A stretch of 64,000 nt of DNA. Origin: JAIOSF01 sp963677755 (GTDB taxonomy: Bacteria; Campylobacterota; Campylobacteria; Campylobacterales; Arcobacteraceae). Within the stretch, counting starts at the first letter, position 1. Every line of letters starts with the position of its first letter. Positions 35,711-43,662 of the stretch are shown piece after piece. Below the pieces are notes generated by a model. It saw only the letters and a program-made list of their open reading frames with translations, searched no databases and had not been told where the DNA came from. The DNA is taken from positions 2,170,001 through 2,234,000 of the forward strand of contig OY782506.1 of NCBI GenBank assembly GCA_963677755.1, given 5' to 3'. A program made the translations under genes and the position numbers.

Positions 35711-36238
35711 TTAATAAAACTTATGAATTTCTTCCATAATATTACTAAATTCTATATCTTCCCCTTTCTCTTTTAAAAAGTTTATAAGATATTTTTCACT
35801 TGCATCTATACCTTCTTCCTTTTCGATTTTTAAAAGTTCTTTATACAACTTAGATATAACCTCAATAACATGCTTTGATATACTTTTCCTTGAAGCTGTG
35901 TATCCTATTATTTCATGAGTATCTGTATCTTGTCTTGATTCAAACTCTGTAAATATCCAATAATACCTTCCATCTTTTGCTAAGTTTTTTACTACAGCAT
36001 TTATATTTTTACCTGTAGATATAGTTTGCCATAATAATTTAAATACAATTTTTGGCATGTCAGGATGTCTAATTATATTGTGAGGTTGACCAAGAAGTTC
36101 CTCTTTGCTATATCCACAAATTTCTATAAAATAATCATTACAAAATGTTATTTTACCTTTTGCATCAGTTTCACTAACGATATATCTTTTAGGGTCTAAT
36201 TGAATCTCTTCATCTAGAACTAATTTATTATTTTTCAT
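35711..36238 (-). CDS. Stand-alone Aer-type PAS protein
   Basis: A 175-residue soluble protein. An N-terminal PAS domain (about 15-130) has the Aer/CetB features SETDAKGKITFCNDYFIEICGY, LLGQPHNIIRHPDMPKIVFK and GRYYWIFTEFE, where related proteins bind FAD to read redox state. The C-terminal 45 residues are helical and have no methyl-accepting or kinase domain. It is the last gene of the nos run and its start shares one base with the stop of the NosL paralogue. A role in energy taxis or respiratory sensing is inferred from family and place. Confidence 0.82.
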   Translation of the reverse strand: MKNNKLVLDEEIQLDPKRYIVSETDAKGKITFCNDYFIEICGYSKEELLGQPHNIIRHPDMPKIVFKLLWQTISTGKNINAVVKNLAKDGRYYWIFTEFESRQDTDTHEIIGYTASRKSISKHVIEVISKLYKELLKIEKEEGIDASEKYLINFLKEKGEDIEFSNIMEEIHKFY

Positions 36239-36741
36239 TATATTCTCCCATTTATAAGTCTAATAAGTGCATCGGATACTTCATTAAATCTAAATACTCT
36301 TTTACCATTGTATTTTTCAGCAAAATTTATTGCATCTTGTTTATTTTCTATAGCTACTAAATCATCACCTGCTGGGGAAATTGCGCGACTCCCATAAATA
36401 TAAAAAGCATCTCTTGCATTGATTAATTTCATTGTTACATAATCTGTTACTATAATATCTTTTAAATCTTTTTCACTTTTTACACCAATATCAAACCACT
36501 TTCCAGGTCTATGATAAAATTCTATTAATGATTTAGGACTTGAAAAAAATATTTTTTTCCCATTTTTTAATTCTATTTTAGCAGCCCATTGCGGATTTTT
36601 GTAAATAAAAAAGTTTCTCACTAAACATCTACTTTCCTTGGTATAGTCCATTTGATAATTCATTGGAGCTTTCACTAGCAATGAATTTGAACTATGTACA
36701 ACTGATATCAATATAAATATACCTATTAAAAATTTAAACAT
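36238..36741 (-). CDS. NosL-family paralogue with a degenerate copper motif
   Basis: A 167-residue secreted protein. The signal peptide covers about 1-20 (FKFLIGIFILISVVHSSNS) and has no lipobox. The body aligns with NosL: KKIFFSSPKSLIEFYH for the phenylalanine-rich strand, VKLINARDAFYIYGS-like TMKLINARDAFYIYGS, and a C-terminal FNEVSDALIRLI. The metal site is altered: where NosL has CxxCxM, this copy reads C39-L-V-R42-N-F44, so the second Cys and the Met are missing. ATG 36741 with AAGGA upstream is chosen over a frame extending into nosY. It may have become a folding partner or bind another ligand. Confidence 0.78.
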   Translation of the reverse strand: MFKFLIGIFILISVVHSSNSLLVKAPMNYQMDYTKESRCLVRNFFIYKNPQWAAKIELKNGKKIFFSSPKSLIEFYHRPGKWFDIGVKSEKDLKDIIVTDYVTMKLINARDAFYIYGSRAISPAGDDLVAIENKQDAINFAEKYNGKRVFRFNEVSDALIRLINGRI

Positions 36742-36769
36742 TTTATTTTCCTTTTTGTTAAATTTATTA

Positions 36770-37597
36770 TTAAACCAAATCTTTTCTTTTGAAAATTTTA
36801 AATCCAAGAAAAGAGAAAAGTAAACCTAATACAATTGGATACACAATAGAAAGAACTACAAAAGTTGTTTGTTTCATTGAATCCAAAATATAAAAGGCAA
36901 CAGGTCCCATAACTGTTAATTGGGGATCAAATAATGAGATTGCAGCAACTCTAAATATTTCCATAGGGTTTATCATAGCAATAAATATAATCAGTTGATC
37001 ATCAAATCGTTGGCTCATCATTAGAGATATCAATGCAATATCTATAAATGCTAATAACACTATCCAAACAAAAAAAGCAATCCCCAGTGCAACTTCACTT
37101 GATTTTACAAAAGAAGAGATGAAAAAAGCAATTCCCAAAAAGACACTAGACATTGCAAATAAAAGTCCCGTATATAAAAAGAATATGTCCCATGGTATGC
37201 TAGCACCTTTTACGATTCCGTATACTATAGCAACAAACATAGCAAATAGTACAGGTAAATAAACAGTGATAAACCTTCCAATTATTTTGCCCCAATAATA
37301 TTGCTTAAGTGAAATGGGAAAAGATAACATATACTCTAAAATATGATTATCTCTATCCCCTGAAATTGATCTAACGGTGGTTATAAGTATAAATATAGGT
37401 AAAATTACAATTGTAATTTGAATATACATAAGTAATAATCTACTGAGTCCACTAAAGCCCATTACTTGTGATTCAGTCACTCCTGCTATAAAGAATATAG
37501 CTATCAATCCACCAAATACTAGTGAATAGACTAAAAACCATTTTGCTCTGATTGATTCTTTTAAATCTAAATATGAGATTAAATATAAATTTTTCAT
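36770..37597 (-). CDS. nosY: Nitrous-oxide reductase maturation permease NosY
   Basis: A 275-residue membrane protein with six hydrophobic segments (near 17-38, 50-75, 105-130, 138-162, 170-195 and 240-265). It is the permease of the NosDFY complex, which prepares the copper centre of NosZ. The cytoplasmic loop SISGDRDNHILEYMLSFPISLKQYYWGK is typical of NosY and related ABC-2 permeases. It is two bases downstream of nosL and 28 bases before the NosL paralogue. Confidence 0.9.
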   Translation of the reverse strand: MKNLYLISYLDLKESIRAKWFLVYSLVFGGLIAIFFIAGVTESQVMGFSGLSRLLLMYIQITIVILPIFILITTVRSISGDRDNHILEYMLSFPISLKQYYWGKIIGRFITVYLPVLFAMFVAIVYGIVKGASIPWDIFFLYTGLLFAMSSVFLGIAFFISSFVKSSEVALGIAFFVWIVLLAFIDIALISLMMSQRFDDQLIIFIAMINPMEIFRVAAISLFDPQLTVMGPVAFYILDSMKQTTFVVLSIVYPIVLGLLFSFLGFKIFKRKDLV

Positions 37598-37599
37598 TT

Positions 37600-38052
37600 C
37601 TAATATCCTAATATTTGTTTTCTAATTTTTGGATTTGCCATATGTTCACCCCTTAACATTCTCGTTATAACTTCTTCAAACTTGATACAATCATTACACT
37701 CATTTTCATAAGCAGAAAAACCATACAACATTGGTGTTTTTGCATTTATAGTAAAATTCGCAGTAAAGGGATTTATATATTTTTTTGTATCATTTGAAAA
37801 AATTCTAGTTTCAGTTTTTTTCAAATCTATTTTTTCTTTTTTAGCCCATAAGATCATACACCCTACATCATCAAAATATACAATATCTTCATCGTATTTC
37901 ATATTAGCTGTGTTTACATTTGTATCTGGTAATTTCATATTACACTGTGGACAAATTTTTATTTGCTTTTTACTTTGATTACTACTTGAATCGCATCCAT
38001 TATATAAAAATGCAAATAACACAATTAGAAATACATTAAATAATAGTTTCAT
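37600..38052 (-). CDS. nosL: Copper chaperone lipoprotein NosL
   Basis: A 150-residue lipoprotein. The signal ends at LYNGC (lipid cysteine C20). The copper site is IKICPQCNMKLP, with C34, C37 and M39, as in NosL proteins that hand Cu(I) to NosD/NosZ. Family stretches VYFDDVGCMILWAK and MLYGFSAY follow. ATG 38052 starts a credible signal peptide and overlaps the nosF end by 17 bases. The open frame continues upstream, but that part is in nosF coding sequence and basic rather than signal-like. The ribosome site is weak, consistent with coupling to nosF. Confidence 0.87.
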   Translation of the reverse strand: MKLLFNVFLIVLFAFLYNGCDSSSNQSKKQIKICPQCNMKLPDTNVNTANMKYDEDIVYFDDVGCMILWAKKEKIDLKKTETRIFSNDTKKYINPFTANFTINAKTPMLYGFSAYENECNDCIKFEEVITRMLRGEHMANPKIRKQILGY

Positions 38053-38677
38053 CTGAAATAATTTTCCCCATATCCATATAAATTTGTCTATTGACAATCT
38101 CTTCAACTTCTTCAAGCCTATGCGTTACAAATAATAAAACTTTGTCATCTTCATTTTGTTTTAAAAGTCTATAAAAATCTTCTCTTGCTTTTGGGTCAAG
38201 ATTTGCTGTTGGTTCATCATAAATAATAATACTACTTTTTTTTGCTAAACTAATAGCAATAAGAAGTTTTTGCTTCATGCCACCACTTAATTTAAAAAAT
38301 GATTTATTCATATTCTCACTTATATCTAGTTTCATCTCATTTGCATAATGTTTTATCAACTCTTTATCTACTTTTGCACTTACACTAATATACTGAATCA
38401 GTTCTGCAATACTTAGTTTAATTGGTGGTGGTAACTGGGGAATAAAACTAATATTTTCTAACACTTTAACTCTTTGTTTGATTGGATCTAAACCATTGAT
38501 TAAAACATTTCCATTATCAGGATGATAATATCCTAAAATAGATCGAATAAGTGTAGTTTTGCCAGCACCATTTGCACCCATAAGTGCTATATAATCATTT
38601 TTTTTAAATTCACAACTAATTTTATTTAATGAGATATGTTGTCCAAACTTTTTTGTAAGATTATTAACTTTTATCAT
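38036..38677 (-). CDS. nosF: NosF ATPase of the NosDFY complex
   Basis: A 213-residue ABC ATPase. Walker A is GANGAGKTT, the Q loop FIPQLPPPIKL, the signature KLSGGMKQKLLIA, Walker B SIIIYDEPTANLD and the H loop VTHRLEE. NosF drives the NosDFY machine that delivers copper or sulfur for the NosZ active site. It directly follows nosH and overlaps nosL. Confidence 0.92.
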   Translation of the reverse strand: MIKVNNLTKKFGQHISLNKISCEFKKNDYIALMGANGAGKTTLIRSILGYYHPDNGNVLINGLDPIKQRVKVLENISFIPQLPPPIKLSIAELIQYISVSAKVDKELIKHYANEMKLDISENMNKSFFKLSGGMKQKLLIAISLAKKSSIIIYDEPTANLDPKAREDFYRLLKQNEDDKVLLFVTHRLEEVEEIVNRQIYMDMGKIISDETII

Positions 38678-38679
38678 AA

Positions 38680-39585
38680 TTATACTAACCCTTTTAATCT
38701 AAAACCAAAACTAAGAGCATCTTCATGACATACATCTATACACCTACCACATAAAGTACAATCAGCACCTGTAATATACTCTTTAGTTATATTTTTTTCT
38801 TCTCTTTGTTTATCGTATTTAGCTTTTGTAATCTCTAATACTTGATTTTCAAAACATACATCATGACATACCATACAATGATCACAGTTATCATTCCACT
38901 CTATTCTAAGTGCAGAAACTTTACCCACATATCCATATGTTGTCCCTATTGGGCAAATATAAGTACACCATGCTCTTCTTGAAAAAAATACTTCCATTGC
39001 AAATACAACTACAACCCAAATAAGTGCTACACTCCAACCATAAGCTACCATTCTACTTAATATTCCAACTACATTAAAAGTTTCAAATACTAAATAGCCA
39101 CTTGCAAAGGATAATACTAAAAATATAATCCAAAAAATATGTCTTACACGATGATCAAACTTTCTATTTTTAATTATTTTTTTTGATACAAGTGTGTTGT
39201 GCCACTTTTCACCAATTTCACTCAGTATTCCATACGGACAAACCCAAGAACAATAACTTCTTCCACCAAGAAGTAAATAAACTATCAAAATTGTTACCGT
39301 ACCTATTATCATATTTATAGGCAAATGATACGTTGCCAAAAATACTTGCATAGTCATAAAAGGATCTATCATATGAAATCCTAAAAATCTTGAACCACTT
39401 AATGTTCCTTCTAGCATCTGCAAGTCTATAAAAAATGACAAGAAAAAGAAAAGGTGAATTGAAATTACCACAACCCATCTTTTCATTCTATAACTAAATA
39501 TAGATTTACCCTCTTTTGTTTTATCAAAAAAAGTTGACCAAAAAGTTGTTTTCCCTATCGTCTCTCTGTTATTATACTTATCCAT
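38680..39585 (-). CDS. nosH: NosH, NapH-like quinol dehydrogenase subunit
   Basis: A 301-residue polytopic iron-sulfur protein. Four or five TM helices lie between about 32 and 220, with NapH-type motifs SYCSWVCPYG and AWCTYICPIGTTYG. Two ferredoxin-type [4Fe-4S] sites sit at the C terminus (CDHCMVCHDVCF and CTLCGRCIDVCH). With NosG it is thought to oxidise menaquinol and pass electrons to periplasmic cytochromes. GGAG precedes the ATG. The order nosC2-nosH-nosF equals that of Wolinella. Confidence 0.92.
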   Translation of the reverse strand: MDKYNNRETIGKTTFWSTFFDKTKEGKSIFSYRMKRWVVVISIHLFFFLSFFIDLQMLEGTLSGSRFLGFHMIDPFMTMQVFLATYHLPINMIIGTVTILIVYLLLGGRSYCSWVCPYGILSEIGEKWHNTLVSKKIIKNRKFDHRVRHIFWIIFLVLSFASGYLVFETFNVVGILSRMVAYGWSVALIWVVVVFAMEVFFSRRAWCTYICPIGTTYGYVGKVSALRIEWNDNCDHCMVCHDVCFENQVLEITKAKYDKQREEKNITKEYITGADCTLCGRCIDVCHEDALSFGFRLKGLV

Positions 39586-39615
39586 AAAAACTCCATTTAT
39601 ATTTGGCTAAACAAT

Positions 39616-40122
39616 CTATTTAGCATTATTTAATGCTTTAGCTCGTGCTGGAAACTCACCTATTTCTTTTGCTAACTCCCTTAAATCTTCTTTTTCAAGT
39701 GACATCAAAAGTCCTTTCATTACAACATTTTCTTTTCGTCCTGCTTTAAAATCAATCAAGTCTTTAAAAAGTTTTTCTTCTGTTTGTCCTATAAGTTTAG
39801 GTCCCATCATTGGTTTACCATTTTGAAAACCGGAACCATTTACTCCGTGACAAGAAGCACATTTACTTTTATACTTATTACTTACTTTAAATGCACCTGC
39901 ATTTCCAGCTTTGTCTCTTAATGCAGTTAAAGCATCCATCTCTTTTTCTCTATCATCTTTCTCTTGAGGATTTTTAGTAGTTTCTGAATTTTGAATTGTA
40001 TCACCAAAGTCTTTGATAATCTTACCATGTTCACCACCATGATATGCTCTACCATTTGATGCTGTATATACCATAAGTCCTATAACTATTAATGTCGCTA
40101 AAGCTGCTATTATATTTTTCAT
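39616..40122 (-). CDS. nosC2: NosC2, monohaem cytochrome c
   Basis: A 168-residue periplasmic cytochrome. An N-terminal anchor or signal (about 4-22, IAALATLIVIGLMVYTAS) is followed by a linker and one haem motif, CASCHGVNGSG. The likely axial methionine is in KPMMGPKL. It relays electrons from the quinol dehydrogenase to NosZ. Its start overlaps the nosC1 stop by four bases (ATGA). Confidence 0.88.
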   Translation of the reverse strand: MKNIIAALATLIVIGLMVYTASNGRAYHGGEHGKIIKDFGDTIQNSETTKNPQEKDDREKEMDALTALRDKAGNAGAFKVSNKYKSKCASCHGVNGSGFQNGKPMMGPKLIGQTEEKLFKDLIDFKAGRKENVVMKGLLMSLEKEDLRELAKEIGEFPARAKALNNAK

Positions 40123-40736
40123 TGTTTTGCTCCTAATTCTTCTATCTTTTTATTGAATAAATATATCTCTGTAGATATATCTTTAATCTCTTTATCTTTC
40201 ATTTGTTTAATCAAATCTACCATCAAAGGATTTGATTTAGTTCCATTTTTAAAATCATTAATTGATTTATAAATAAATTCAGCATCTTTACCCAAAAGAG
40301 ATGGTCCAATAACACCATTTGCATAGTCATCATGACATGCACTACATTTCAATTTGAAATTTGTACTTAACTGTTTAACAATTAAAGATATTTGAACTCT
40401 CTCATACGGACTTCTTATATGCATATTTGCATCTAATACTGTTCTTGGTTTCACTCTCACTGAAGCATCTTTGTTTGCAGGTCGTGAATTTGCATCATAA
40501 GCACTTTTTACATTGTAATCATAATAATATGCTTTTCCATCTTTTATTTTTATTTCTGTTTTTTCTTTTTCTTCAACTTTTACAGCTTTTGGATTTACAT
40601 TTTCTACAACTTCAATTTGAGGAGAAGTAGTAGTTTTAATATTTTGTTCAGAACTTTCCTCTTTTTCTTTTTCTCCACACCCAATGAATACAAATAGGAT
40701 ACTTGTAATTAATAATAGTGTTATATTATTTTTCAT
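40119..40736 (-). CDS. nosC1: NosC1, monohaem cytochrome c lipoprotein
   Basis: A 205-residue protein. The signal peptide ends at FVFIGCGEKEKEE, a lipobox with C20. A Glu/Lys-rich linker of about 60 residues follows, then one haem motif, CSACHDDYANG. It pairs with NosC2 as electron carrier to NosZ. It overlaps nosG and nosC2 by four bases on either side. The long charged linker would let the haem domain reach across the periplasm. Confidence 0.88.
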   Translation of the reverse strand: MKNNITLLLITSILFVFIGCGEKEKEESSEQNIKTTTSPQIEVVENVNPKAVKVEEKEKTEIKIKDGKAYYYDYNVKSAYDANSRPANKDASVRVKPRTVLDANMHIRSPYERVQISLIVKQLSTNFKLKCSACHDDYANGVIGPSLLGKDAEFIYKSINDFKNGTKSNPLMVDLIKQMKDKEIKDISTEIYLFNKKIEELGAKQ

Positions 40737-41479
40737 ATTCTTATTCCTTTAATATAATAATCTTCATAAGACAATCGTGGTTTAATGATAATAGATGGTT
40801 GTGCAGTAGGACAAACTTCTTGACATACACCACATCCTATACAACCATCATAAATCTCTGGCTTGTTCACTCCTGATTGCGTTTGAACCATTGCAATTGC
40901 AGTAAGTGGATTTGGCATAGGACACATATCCGCACATAATGTACAAGGCTTCCCCTCATAATCGTCAAATTCTTCTAATACTTTCTTTTCATATTCTGTT
41001 ATATTTGTTTGATTTTTTATGAACTCTTTCATCTTATTATCATAACCTACAGGCACAGGTTCATTTCTAACAGCTAGACAAGTCCTTTTATGTTCTAAAA
41101 CAGCTATTCCCATTTTAATATCAGTTGCTTTTTCTGTATCGTGATCTAGAGCACCACTAGGACAAGCCAGTACACAAGGTACTGCCTCACAGGCATAACA
41201 ACCTCTTTTGTTTGCATCTATAAAAGGAGTTCCAACTCCATGTCCCTTTCCAAAATCTGATAACTCAATAGAATGATATGGACAAACTTGAAGACATTGC
41301 CCACATTTTATACATAAAGCTAAAAACTCTTTTTCAGCAACTGCACCTGGTGGTCTTAATCTATTTTCAGCTTTTACCCCCATAGGACTAAAAACCATTC
41401 CACCACCACCAACTAGTGCTAATATACCTATTGTTGAGTATTTAATAAAATCTCTTCTATCCGTTTTTACTGTTGCCAT
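40733..41479 (-). CDS. nosG: NosG, NapG-like ferredoxin with twin-arginine signal
   Basis: A 248-residue periplasmic iron-sulfur protein. The twin-arginine signal DRRDFIK and hydrophobic stretch (to about residue 36) direct folded export. Four [4Fe-4S] sites are visible: CIKCGQCLQVCPY; GCYACEAVPCVLACP; CTLCADMCPMP; CIGCGVCQEVCP. It works with membrane-bound NosH in menaquinol oxidation. It starts two bases after the nosD stop. Confidence 0.93.
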   Translation of the reverse strand: MATVKTDRRDFIKYSTIGILALVGGGGMVFSPMGVKAENRLRPPGAVAEKEFLALCIKCGQCLQVCPYHSIELSDFGKGHGVGTPFIDANKRGCYACEAVPCVLACPSGALDHDTEKATDIKMGIAVLEHKRTCLAVRNEPVPVGYDNKMKEFIKNQTNITEYEKKVLEEFDDYEGKPCTLCADMCPMPNPLTAIAMVQTQSGVNKPEIYDGCIGCGVCQEVCPTAQPSIIIKPRLSYEDYYIKGIRI

Positions 41480-41481
41480 TT

Positions 41482-42702
41482 TTAATCCTTTATCCTAACT
41501 TTTGGTTTTTCATCTTCCATTAAAAATACTGGTGTAGAAAAAGGAGCTAGTTTTGCTAGAAAATTTAATATTGATATTACAGGCGAACCATAAAAGAATT
41601 TTACATTTGGATTATATATCCATAACTGATCTGCATATTGATAAACTTTATGGGGAGTATCTCCTATATTATCGTTATCCCTATCAAATCCTGTATAATT
41701 ATCCCAATAATTTCCAACTATTTCATTTTCATTTGTTTTAGAACCCCTACTATCATTGACTACATCTTCAATATTTCCCATAATCACATTTTTTTTAATA
41801 ACATTGTTTTCACTTAAAGAGTGAAAATGTATAGCTTCACTGTTATATAATATTTTATTGTTGATTATCCAATTATTTGTATCTGGTTCAAAAGGTGATC
41901 TATCTACATACAAACCTTGTGCACAATATATTATAGTATTATCTTCAATTCTAAAATTTGATACATCTTTAAGTCCAATACCCATTCCTGTAGCCCCTAA
42001 AGAACTTTTTACAATATTTCCAGTAGCAATTGTATCTTGCGAATACATAAAAAAAATGCCAACAGAATTAAATTTATATCTATTATTTCGTACATAATTC
42101 TTTCCAGCATACATAAAATGTAAAGAGTATCTACCGTATTCACCATAATTCTCTTCTATTATATTTCCATGAGAATACCAAATAACCATATCTCTTGATT
42201 TTATCAAAGAATTTTTTTTAATAATATTATCATTGCTATACCAAAGTCTTAAACCATCACCTCTTAGTCCTAAATCATAATCTTTTGATGTGATTGTATT
42301 GTTTGAAATTATCGAATTAGAAATTTGCTGAGCATCTATCCCAAACAAACAATCATCAATAACACAGTCACTTACTTCACACTGTTTACCATTTGTTAAA
42401 GTAATTGCAGCATCTAATTTATGGTGTAAACTGCCACTGTTTATTACTTTTAAATTTTTAAGTGTTACAAAAGAACTATTAACTTTTATAACCGTTCCAA
42501 CTCCTTGCCCATCTATAACGACACCCTCTTCTTTACCTATAATTGTTATAGGCTTATTTATCACAATATTTCCTTTATATACCCCTGCATTAAGTTTCAA
42601 AATAGAACCTTCAGCAGCATTATCAATTGCGTCTTGCAAAATATTCGTCTCTGAAAATAACGAAAGAGATAATAAGCAAATAGTAATAAATATTTTCAGC
42701 AT
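41482..42702 (-). CDS. nosD: NosD, periplasmic copper-site assembly protein
   Basis: A 406-residue protein. A signal peptide (about 1-18, IFITICLLSLSLFSETN) precedes a right-handed beta-helix (CASH repeats) recognisable by recurring asparagine-rich turns such as SNDNIIKKN, HGNIIEENYG and ISNSIISNN. GNYWDNYTGFDRDNDNIGD is the typical NosD C-terminal segment. NosD acts with NosF and NosY in building the NosZ copper cluster. Confidence 0.93.
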   Translation of the reverse strand: MLKIFITICLLSLSLFSETNILQDAIDNAAEGSILKLNAGVYKGNIVINKPITIIGKEEGVVIDGQGVGTVIKVNSSFVTLKNLKVINSGSLHHKLDAAITLTNGKQCEVSDCVIDDCLFGIDAQQISNSIISNNTITSKDYDLGLRGDGLRLWYSNDNIIKKNSLIKSRDMVIWYSHGNIIEENYGEYGRYSLHFMYAGKNYVRNNRYKFNSVGIFFMYSQDTIATGNIVKSSLGATGMGIGLKDVSNFRIEDNTIIYCAQGLYVDRSPFEPDTNNWIINNKILYNSEAIHFHSLSENNVIKKNVIMGNIEDVVNDSRGSKTNENEIVGNYWDNYTGFDRDNDNIGDTPHKVYQYADQLWIYNPNVKFFYGSPVISILNFLAKLAPFSTPVFLMEDEKPKVRIKD

Positions 42703-42717
42703 AATAATTACGTTACC

Positions 42718-43500
42718 TTATTTACTAGTTTCATTCATTGCTTTTTGTTTGGCAAAAAAAGCTAATAAACTCAATAAACTAATACAAATAATCATATAAA
42801 AACCTATTGTAGGATATGAATGAGTTATAAACTGTGCAATCTTACCATCACCAAAAACTGTTGGCATAAAAGGTTTAATTTTAAATGCTCCCCAGTCATG
42901 TAAATTATGTCCAAACCAATATAACCAATATGAGTAATCTGCTACAAAAAGAAGTGGCAAAGATGCAGGTATAAGCATCAAATAATTTAATATTCTATTG
43001 TTATACAAAATAAAGTAAACCATACCTAAAGATAATGCAAGTAATGCATATATTCCTATCTCTCTTTCTATAGTTCCTCCTACCCACATAGGATCCATAC
43101 CAACATAGTGATTAATTGTATTCATCTCATGAACTTCACCACTATATCCATCAAAATGAAAAAACACAGGGATACCTTCAGGAAATGCTTCTTTTGGGTA
43201 ATTTGGTGCTTCCAGTGAAACAGCCCAAATAGGAAGTGAAGCTACCCCTAATTCTGACTGTGTTTCGATCATTTTTTCCAAATTGTTATGGGCTTCCTTA
43301 TCTACAGTGACACTTTTGTATCTACCTTGATTATAAAAATTCCAAACCGCTTTACTAAAAGAAGATACTTCATCTCCTTTATTTTCGTGAACTTTGTTTA
43401 AAACTCCATGAAAAGAAACCATTGGAAACGTAAATGAGACGGTTAAAATAATAAGTGCCAATAAGGCAAATACTTTTGCTTTGTTAAAACTTGAATGCAT
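42718..43500 (-). CDS. nosB: NosB, membrane protein of the Campylobacterota nos cluster
   Basis: A 260-residue protein. TM1 is at about 9-30, a periplasmic segment follows (about 31-135), and then four TMs fill about 143-250. ATG 43500 has AGGA five bases upstream; the longer frame adds 15 residues of no family likeness. The position directly after nosZ and before nosD matches Wolinella nosB. Its exact role is not established; participation in electron flow to NosZ has been proposed. It is set apart from nosZ by 162 bases with two inverted repeats. Confidence 0.82.
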   Translation of the reverse strand: MHSSFNKAKVFALLALIILTVSFTFPMVSFHGVLNKVHENKGDEVSSFSKAVWNFYNQGRYKSVTVDKEAHNNLEKMIETQSELGVASLPIWAVSLEAPNYPKEAFPEGIPVFFHFDGYSGEVHEMNTINHYVGMDPMWVGGTIEREIGIYALLALSLGMVYFILYNNRILNYLMLIPASLPLLFVADYSYWLYWFGHNLHDWGAFKIKPFMPTVFGDGKIAQFITHSYPTIGFYMIICISLLSLLAFFAKQKAMNETSK

Positions 43501-43512
43501 GTTCTTCCTTTT

Positions 43513-43559
43513 TAATTTAAATAAATATAAATTTATTAAAATCATACTTATTTAAATTA
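43513..43559. repeat. AT-only inverted repeat upstream of nosB
   Basis: TAATTTAAATAA (43513-43524) and TTATTTAAATTA (43548-43559) are exact inverse complements 23 bases apart. They lie just before nosB (start 43500). This could be a regulator-binding site or simply AT-rich palindromic leader. Nothing in the sequence decides between them. Confidence 0.4.
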
Positions 43560-43605
43560 TTATTTTTTAAATAGTATATATAAATGACTATAACTAATTT
43601 CCAGA

Positions 43606-43637
43606 GAATATAACTTGACAATAATCAAGTTATATTC
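43606..43637. other. Perfect 13-bp hairpin between nosZ and nosB
   Basis: GAATATAACTTGA (43606-43618) pairs fully with TCAAGTTATATTC (43625-43637) around loop CAATAA. It begins 26 bases after the nosZ stop on the minus strand. No T run follows it in that direction, so it is more likely an RNA-processing or 3'-stabilising element, or a leaky terminator, than a full stop. It would leave nosZ message more abundant than that of nosB onward. Confidence 0.65.
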
Positions 43638-43662
43638 ATTTTATTAAACAAAATTCTATATT

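Noticed and set aside
38053..38115. 21-residue upstream extension of nosL
   Set aside because: It is nosF coding sequence read in another frame, basic and not signal-like; the internal ATG gives a lipoprotein signal.
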